This document shows, one piece after another, positions 48,705-52,218 of a stretch of DNA of 52,218 nt. The DNA comes from Bacillus mycoides. GTDB taxonomy: Bacteria; Bacillota; Bacilli; Bacillales; Bacillaceae_G. The notes under the pieces were generated by a model that saw only the letters and a program-made list of their open reading frames with translations, did no database searches and was not told the DNA's origin. Each line of letters opens with the position of its first letter. Position 1 is the stretch's first letter. The translations under genes and the position numbers were made by a program. The DNA lies in assembly GCF_018742245.1 (NCBI RefSeq), contig NZ_CP036134.1, positions 1 through 52,218 on the forward strand. Direction: 5' to 3'.

Positions 48705-48893
48705 ATGACACCTTGTTTCGAACCAACATATTGCAATGATTTAGAAGGAAACAAGTACTTATGCAGATTTGAACATTATGAAGTGGATAGTCGTTTTGAA
48801 GGTGAACCGCCTGAATGGAAGGCTGACATTGTCGAGTTTATGCCAATCATCCCTATCTATAAATGCTGGGGAAAAGGAATCAAGACAAAATAA
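48705..48893 (+). CDS. Hypothetical protein, 62 aa
   Basis: AAGGAGG ribosome site. Has three Cys (CFEPTYCND, YLCRF) near the start. Not recognised. Confidence 0.6.
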   Translation: MTPCFEPTYCNDLEGNKYLCRFEHYEVDSRFEGEPPEWKADIVEFMPIIPIYKCWGKGIKTK

Positions 48894-48894
48894 A

Positions 48895-48920
48895 AAACCA
48901 CACTACGCCTAATGTGGTTT
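48895..48920 (+). terminator. Hairpin after the 48705 gene
   Basis: AAACCACA pairs with TGTGGTTT (48895-48902 with 48913-48920). The T run is short, so a weak terminator. Confidence 0.5.
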
Positions 48921-48972
48921 GGAGAAAAGAAATGTAAAACTTTCTACTTACATTATACCAAATCTTTTCTCC
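48921..48972 (+). promoter_or_regulatory. Nested hairpin in the 48995 leader
   Basis: Outer stem GGAGAAAAG/CTTTTCTCC (48921-48929 with 48964-48972) encloses AATGTAA/TTACATT (48931-48937 with 48948-48954). The first arm is itself ribosome-site-like. It lies 12 bases before the true AAGGAGG of the next gene. Could affect mRNA stability or translation. Confidence 0.5.
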
Positions 48973-48994
48973 TAAAAACAAGGAGGAATAATAA

Positions 48995-49195
48995 ATGTTA
49001 GAAAACGGAATGTTGATTGGTAATACTCACGATTCATCAGCAAGAGACTTTATGGATTACTGCACTGGCTGCGGTGGAGAAATCTACTATGGCGAAGGAT
49101 ATCTTGATTGTAATGGAGATCCAATACATGCAGAGGCTGATTGTATTAAACAATTCGTAAAAGATCGTTCGATAGCGAAAGTGGCAGGTGAATGA
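48995..49195 (+). CDS. Small zinc-binding protein, 66 aa
   Basis: YCTGCGGEIYYGEGYLDC with a later HAEADC gives a LIM/treble-clef-like Cys/His set. AAGGAGG ribosome site. Common small phage protein; role unknown. Confidence 0.65.
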   Translation: MLENGMLIGNTHDSSARDFMDYCTGCGGEIYYGEGYLDCNGDPIHAEADCIKQFVKDRSIAKVAGE

Positions 49196-49196
49196 T

Positions 49197-49373
49197 ATGG
49201 GATTACAAAACAAAATTGAAGCTGAAATTCAAATTCTTATGAGTTTGGTTGAACGATATAAGCAAAGTAAAGAACCTGGTGCCTCATCAATGGTTGTGGC
49301 TTATGAATGCGGATTACAAGCGCTTATGGAAGTTTACGAGGTTAGTCAACAAGAAGAGGTGATTCCGTTTTGA
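49197..49373 (+). CDS. Hypothetical helical protein, 58 aa
   Basis: ATG 49197 after AGGTGA, one base after the previous stop. Two helices (KIEAEIQILMSLVERYK and a second). Overlaps the next gene. Not recognised. Confidence 0.6.
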   Translation: MGLQNKIEAEIQILMSLVERYKQSKEPGASSMVVAYECGLQALMEVYEVSQQEEVIPF

Positions 49374-49576
49374 AACGAGCGATAAAGGAATTGCAAAAGT
49401 CACTTGGGGTCGAGAAACGGAAGTTAAGTGATTATGAGTATAAGTTAAAGAATTTGAAAGAACACGAGATTTCACTTCGCGAGGGCATTGCAGATGTAAA
49501 ACTAACGATTGTAGATATAGAAGAAACTCTTTCGACACTAGAGATTATGACAGAAGGGGCTGAACAGAGTGAATAA
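49370..49576 (+). CDS. Coiled-coil protein, 68 aa
   Basis: TTG start eight bases after GAGGTG. Charged heptad pattern nearly throughout (KELQKSLGVEKRKLSDYEYK). Similar in kind to the gene at 4157. Overlaps the ERF gene by eight bases, so co-translated with it. Confidence 0.62.
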   Translation: MKRAIKELQKSLGVEKRKLSDYEYKLKNLKEHEISLREGIADVKLTIVDIEETLSTLEIMTEGAEQSE

Positions 49577-50225
49577 AAGCGAAACGATTACTGAATTAGC
49601 TAAAGCGTTAGTGAAATTCAATTCAGAGGTTAACAAAATTGCTAAGGATGCAGACAATCCTTTCTTCAAAAACAATTACGCAACGCTAGACACAATTATA
49701 GACGAAATTAGACCAATCCTTTCTAAACACGGATTAAGCATCATGCAAATACCAAGCGGTGACGGTCAAAATGTAACGTTAAAAACACTTCTCTTGCACG
49801 AGAGTGGCGAATGGCTTGAGTCAGACGAACTAACAATGAAGCCAGTGAAGAACGATCCACAAGCAGTGGGAAGTTGCATTACTTACGCAAGAAGGTATTC
49901 ATTAGCAGCATTCCTTAGCTTGAATACTGGTGAAGATGATGACGGAAACGGTGCTACTTACGGAAAAGGTAACAAACCTAATCAAAAGAGTAATAGTGGA
50001 CAAGCTCCAAATAACCAAAAGAAAGAAGATTTGCCTTTACCAACCAATGCTACAGAAGGCGCAGAGATAGTTCTTACATTTGGTAAACATGAAGGGAAAA
50101 CATTAAGAACAATATTTAAAGAGAATAAAGGCTACCTTGAATGGCTAGTAAAAAACGATAAGGCAGATGATCGGATAAAAACAGCTATAAATATGATGTT
50201 CCAAGCGAATCAACAATCAGCTTAA
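49569..50225 (+). CDS. ERF-family single-strand annealing protein with ExoX-like C-terminus
   Basis: 218 residues. ERF signature: NPFFKNNYATLDTIIDEIRP...LSIMQIPSG, then AVGSCITYARRYSLAAFLSL. The Gly/Asn/Gln-rich linker is followed by EIVLTFGKHEGKTLRTIF..GYLEWLV, a small domain like the C-terminal domain of exonuclease X. It anneals single strands in phage recombination and replication. GTG start. Confidence 0.9.
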   Translation: MNKSETITELAKALVKFNSEVNKIAKDADNPFFKNNYATLDTIIDEIRPILSKHGLSIMQIPSGDGQNVTLKTLLLHESGEWLESDELTMKPVKNDPQAVGSCITYARRYSLAAFLSLNTGEDDDGNGATYGKGNKPNQKSNSGQAPNNQKKEDLPLPTNATEGAEIVLTFGKHEGKTLRTIFKENKGYLEWLVKNDKADDRIKTAINMMFQANQQSA

Positions 50226-50240
50226 TAAGGAGATGAAACC

Positions 50241-50417
50241 ATGTTAGATAAAACAGAATCTAAAGTCGTCCTTCCGGCGTGGGTATGGAAGGGCGCACGA
50301 AATGAGAAAGAAGCAAAAGCTAAGGCGATTGAGTACATCACTCCTGATCGCTATCCAGGTTACAAAGTATCTAGTGTTAAAGATGGTATAGCGATATGCG
50401 AAAGGGAGAATGCGTGA
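50241..50417 (+). CDS. Hypothetical protein, 58 aa
   Basis: AAGGAG ribosome site. Trp-rich centre (LPAWVWKGARNEKEA). Its stop overlaps the next start (TGATG). Not recognised. Confidence 0.6.
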   Translation: MLDKTESKVVLPAWVWKGARNEKEAKAKAIEYITPDRYPGYKVSSVKDGIAICERENA

Positions 50418-50638
50418 TGTTCCAAGTGCCAGTAAGACGTGGATCAATGAAAGAAATGTTAAAAGCAGTTCGTGATTTAGAAGCTAGAGGTTATGACTAT
50501 ATAACTCCTATCAAAAAGGTGTATAGAGCAGAAAAGACATTTTATAACGACGGAAAGTTTAAAGGAAAGGACAAAATTCGATTCACAGGCATGGAAGATC
50601 GTGCGAGCTATGAATGTTGGATGAAGAAGGTGAACTAA
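50417..50638 (+). CDS. Hypothetical basic protein, 73 aa
   Basis: ATG in the TGATG overlap with the previous gene and AAAGGGAG upstream. Basic (KKVYRAEKTFYNDGKFKGK), perhaps nucleic acid-binding. Not recognised. Confidence 0.6.
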   Translation: MFQVPVRRGSMKEMLKAVRDLEARGYDYITPIKKVYRAEKTFYNDGKFKGKDKIRFTGMEDRASYECWMKKVN

Positions 50639-51388
50639 GTGAGTTATAAATACGAAAGCAATATACACTACTTTAATGTTTGTATGAAATTTCTAAAGAA
50701 AAACGGTATTGGATTAGATTCGCAAGAGCGAGCAGAATTGAAAATGATGACAGATAAAGTATTCCGATTTAATGAAGATTACACTGATGTAATTTACAGA
50801 TTAGAACTTCGCGAACCAACTAGAATTTTAACTTACTTGCTTAATTCATCTACAACGGGAGAAGAGTTTGAAGAGAATATCGATTACTACAAATTCGTAC
50901 ACAATCTATATTTAGAAGCTGTTACAACAGACGAATTAAACGATGAAGCTAAAGATTATCTATATGCCAACTATTACAAGGGAATCACACCTCAAAAACG
51001 CGTGTATTTACCTAAAGATAAAGGGTTTAGAGAATATACGGACGCGTTCATTAAATTACAAAAAGACTTAGCGAAACGAGCTGGCATTTACTTCTTATAC
51101 GATGAAAATCGTGAATTGATATATATCGGAAAAAGCACATCTAATTTAGGAGAAAGAATACCAAGTTCGATAAAAGAAAGACAAGCTAGCTGCTTTTCTT
51201 ACACACTAACCGAAACAGTAAGTGATGCTCATATTTACGAGATGTACTATATCACTACTTTAAAACCGAAGTTGAACACTGATGGACAGACAAACGACTT
51301 ACCAACTGTTAAACTTCCAGACCTAGAATTCACAGGTATACAAAAAGCTTTCAAAGATGGCGTTATGGAGGTTTCGTTAAATGGCTAA
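50639..51388 (+). CDS. GIY-YIG nuclease-domain protein, 249 aa
   Basis: Helical N-terminal half of unknown role; the GIY-YIG core is AGIYFLYDENRELIYIGKST (about residues 151-170), then GERIPSS and a Glu in HIYEMYYITTLKPKLN. GTG start just after the previous stop. Lies in the replication module between ERF and DnaD-like genes, so may process replication forks. Second GIY-YIG protein of this genome (other at 14078). Confidence 0.8.
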   Translation: MSYKYESNIHYFNVCMKFLKKNGIGLDSQERAELKMMTDKVFRFNEDYTDVIYRLELREPTRILTYLLNSSTTGEEFEENIDYYKFVHNLYLEAVTTDELNDEAKDYLYANYYKGITPQKRVYLPKDKGFREYTDAFIKLQKDLAKRAGIYFLYDENRELIYIGKSTSNLGERIPSSIKERQASCFSYTLTETVSDAHIYEMYYITTLKPKLNTDGQTNDLPTVKLPDLEFTGIQKAFKDGVMEVSLNG

Positions 51389-52218
51389 ATACAGACACGT
51401 ACAGACTTCATTCTGGTCAGATGCAAGAGTTTCAGAAGAGATGACACCAGAGGATAAATACTTTTACCTCTATCTAATGACAAACGAACATACAAACCAA
51501 ATTGGGGTTTATCAGATAACTAGAAAACAAATGGCTTTTGAATTAGGTTACTCAATCGAAAGTGCAAAAGCCTTATTAGATCGCTTTATGAATCATCATG
51601 AATTGGTGGTTTATAACGAGGAAACAAGAGAAATTTGCATACTAAATTGGGGTAAATACAACCTTAACAAAGGTGGCAAGCCAATTGAGGATTGTATCAA
51701 AAAAGAACTTAAAAGCATTAAAGATTTATCGTTAGTACGAATGGTGCTAGAACGAACGGAAAACACGTCATTAGTACAAAAAGTCAGTGTTTATGCGGGT
51801 CTTGACGATACGTGCCACGATACGTCCACGATACGGGGACAAAAAGAAAAAGAAAAAGAAAAAGAAAAAGAAAAAAATACTATGTCTTCTTCTGACGAAG
51901 ACGACAAGGAATCGCTAATACCTTATGAGGATATTGTTTCTTATCTAAATGAAAAAGCTAGTAAATCCTTTAAACATAAAACAGCCAAAACAAGAACCTT
52001 AATCAACGCTAGGTTTAAGGACGGCTTTACTATAGAAGATTTTAAACAAGTTATTGATATCAAAACAGTACAATGGCTTACTGATTCGAATATGAACCAG
52101 TACTTACGACCAGAAACGTTATTCGGAACTAAATTTGAAGGTTATCTAAATGAAAAAGGAGCGAAAAACAATGTCGGTAACAGCAATGCAAAGGGTAGCC
52201 AAATCCCTGGATTTAAAG
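51381..52218 (+). CDS. DnaD-like replication protein (end lies past the window edge)
   Basis: Overlaps the GIY-YIG gene by eight bases. The N-terminal winged-helix part reads FWSDARVSEEMTPEDKYFYL; a Lys/Glu repeat linker follows (51840-51877); the C-terminal part YLNEKASKSFKHKTAKTRTL...FGTKFEGYLNE matches the conserved phage C-terminal domain (Phg_2220_C type). It helps load helicase at the phage origin. Read across the junction it ends GFKGELPF at a TGA at 15-17, total 284 residues. The origin may lie inside this gene, as in related phages. Confidence 0.88.
   Translation, partial: MAKYRHVQTSFWSDARVSEEMTPEDKYFYLYLMTNEHTNQIGVYQITRKQMAFELGYSIESAKALLDRFMNHHELVVYNEETREICILNWGKYNLNKGGKPIEDCIKKELKSIKDLSLVRMVLERTENTSLVQKVSVYAGLDDTCHDTSTIRGQKEKEKEKEKEKNTMSSSDEDDKESLIPYEDIVSYLNEKASKSFKHKTAKTRTLINARFKDGFTIEDFKQVIDIKTVQWLTDSNMNQYLRPETLFGTKFEGYLNEKGAKNNVGNSNAKGSQIPGFK
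51840..51877 (+). repeat. GAAAAA microsatellite in the DnaD-like gene
   Basis: Six-base repeats encoding Lys-Glu pairs form the linker between the two domains. Prone to in-frame length change. Confidence 0.8.
52171..52218 (+). CDS. True 5' end of the helicase loader gene
   Basis: ATG at 52171 has AAGGAG about nine bases upstream. Sixteen codons (MSVTAMQRVAKSLDLK) run in frame into position 1 and continue as VNFHSDKCMNH. This is the start of the gene listed at 1-849. Confidence 0.8.
   Translation, partial: MSVTAMQRVAKSLDLK

Noticed and set aside
1..52218. tRNA genes, CRISPR arrays, integrase and rRNA
   Set aside because: Looked for on both strands and not found; the only recombinase is the small resolvase at 13492.

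Overview
The window looks like a complete, circular, low-GC genome of about 52.2 kb: a temperate siphovirus that lives as a plasmid (a phage-plasmid), most likely from the Bacillus cereus/thuringiensis group. The host call is inference from gene families (PlyL-type amidase C-terminus, ArpU regulator, DUF4352 protein, ERF, AimR-type regulator, ParM of the Bacillus plasmid type) and from strong AGGAGG ribosome sites. The ends join in two ways at once. The DnaD-like gene at the right end closes five codons past the junction. The helicase loader at the left end gains 16 in-frame codons and an AAGGAG ribosome site at 52171. No integrase was found. Instead there is a plasmid-type Rep, a ParM/ParR pair and a small serine resolvase with its own res-like site.

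Layout. 0-8.6 kb: early genes, mostly small, with the helicase loader, three tandem genes built from nine helix-turn-helix-like repeats, a dimeric dUTPase, a C5 cytosine methyltransferase with a second gene overprinted in another frame, and a DUF1064 protein. 8.7-10.3 kb: a TnpB (RNA-guided nuclease) unit with a divergent ribbon-helix-helix regulator. 10.4-12.2 kb: an ArpU-type late regulator, then about 950 bases without a credible gene but full of perfect hairpins and ending in a strong terminator; I read this as a giant structured noncoding RNA. 12.2-15.1 kb: small genes, res site, resolvase, GIY-YIG nuclease. 15.2-36.9 kb: late genes on one strand (terminase, portal, head, connector, tail, tape measure, distal tail, tail fibre, holin, amidase). 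The large terminase is broken by a short insertion just before its Walker A motif. 36.9-41.4 kb: plasmid maintenance, with a minus-strand parM-parR operon, small DNA-binding proteins, and the plus-strand rep gene behind a structured leader. 41.6-46.5 kb: lysis-lysogeny control, with two Xre-type repressors, an arbitrium-type aimR/aimP pair with a small downstream gene, a Cro-like protein and a Rha/ORF6C antirepressor. 46.5-52.2 kb: a PD-(D/E)XK protein, small early genes, a structured RNA leader, an ERF annealing protein, a second GIY-YIG protein and the DnaD-like replication protein.

How it works together (inference): Rep, ParMR and the resolvase copy, partition and unlink the prophage plasmid. 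AimR/AimP, the CI-like repressor, Cro and the antirepressor decide between lysogeny and lysis. In the lytic cycle ERF, DnaD-like and DnaC-like proteins replicate the DNA, ArpU switches on the late region, and TerS probably binds a 23-bp-period repeat inside its own gene to start packaging. As written, the frameshift in terL would block packaging unless it is a sequencing error or is bypassed in translation.
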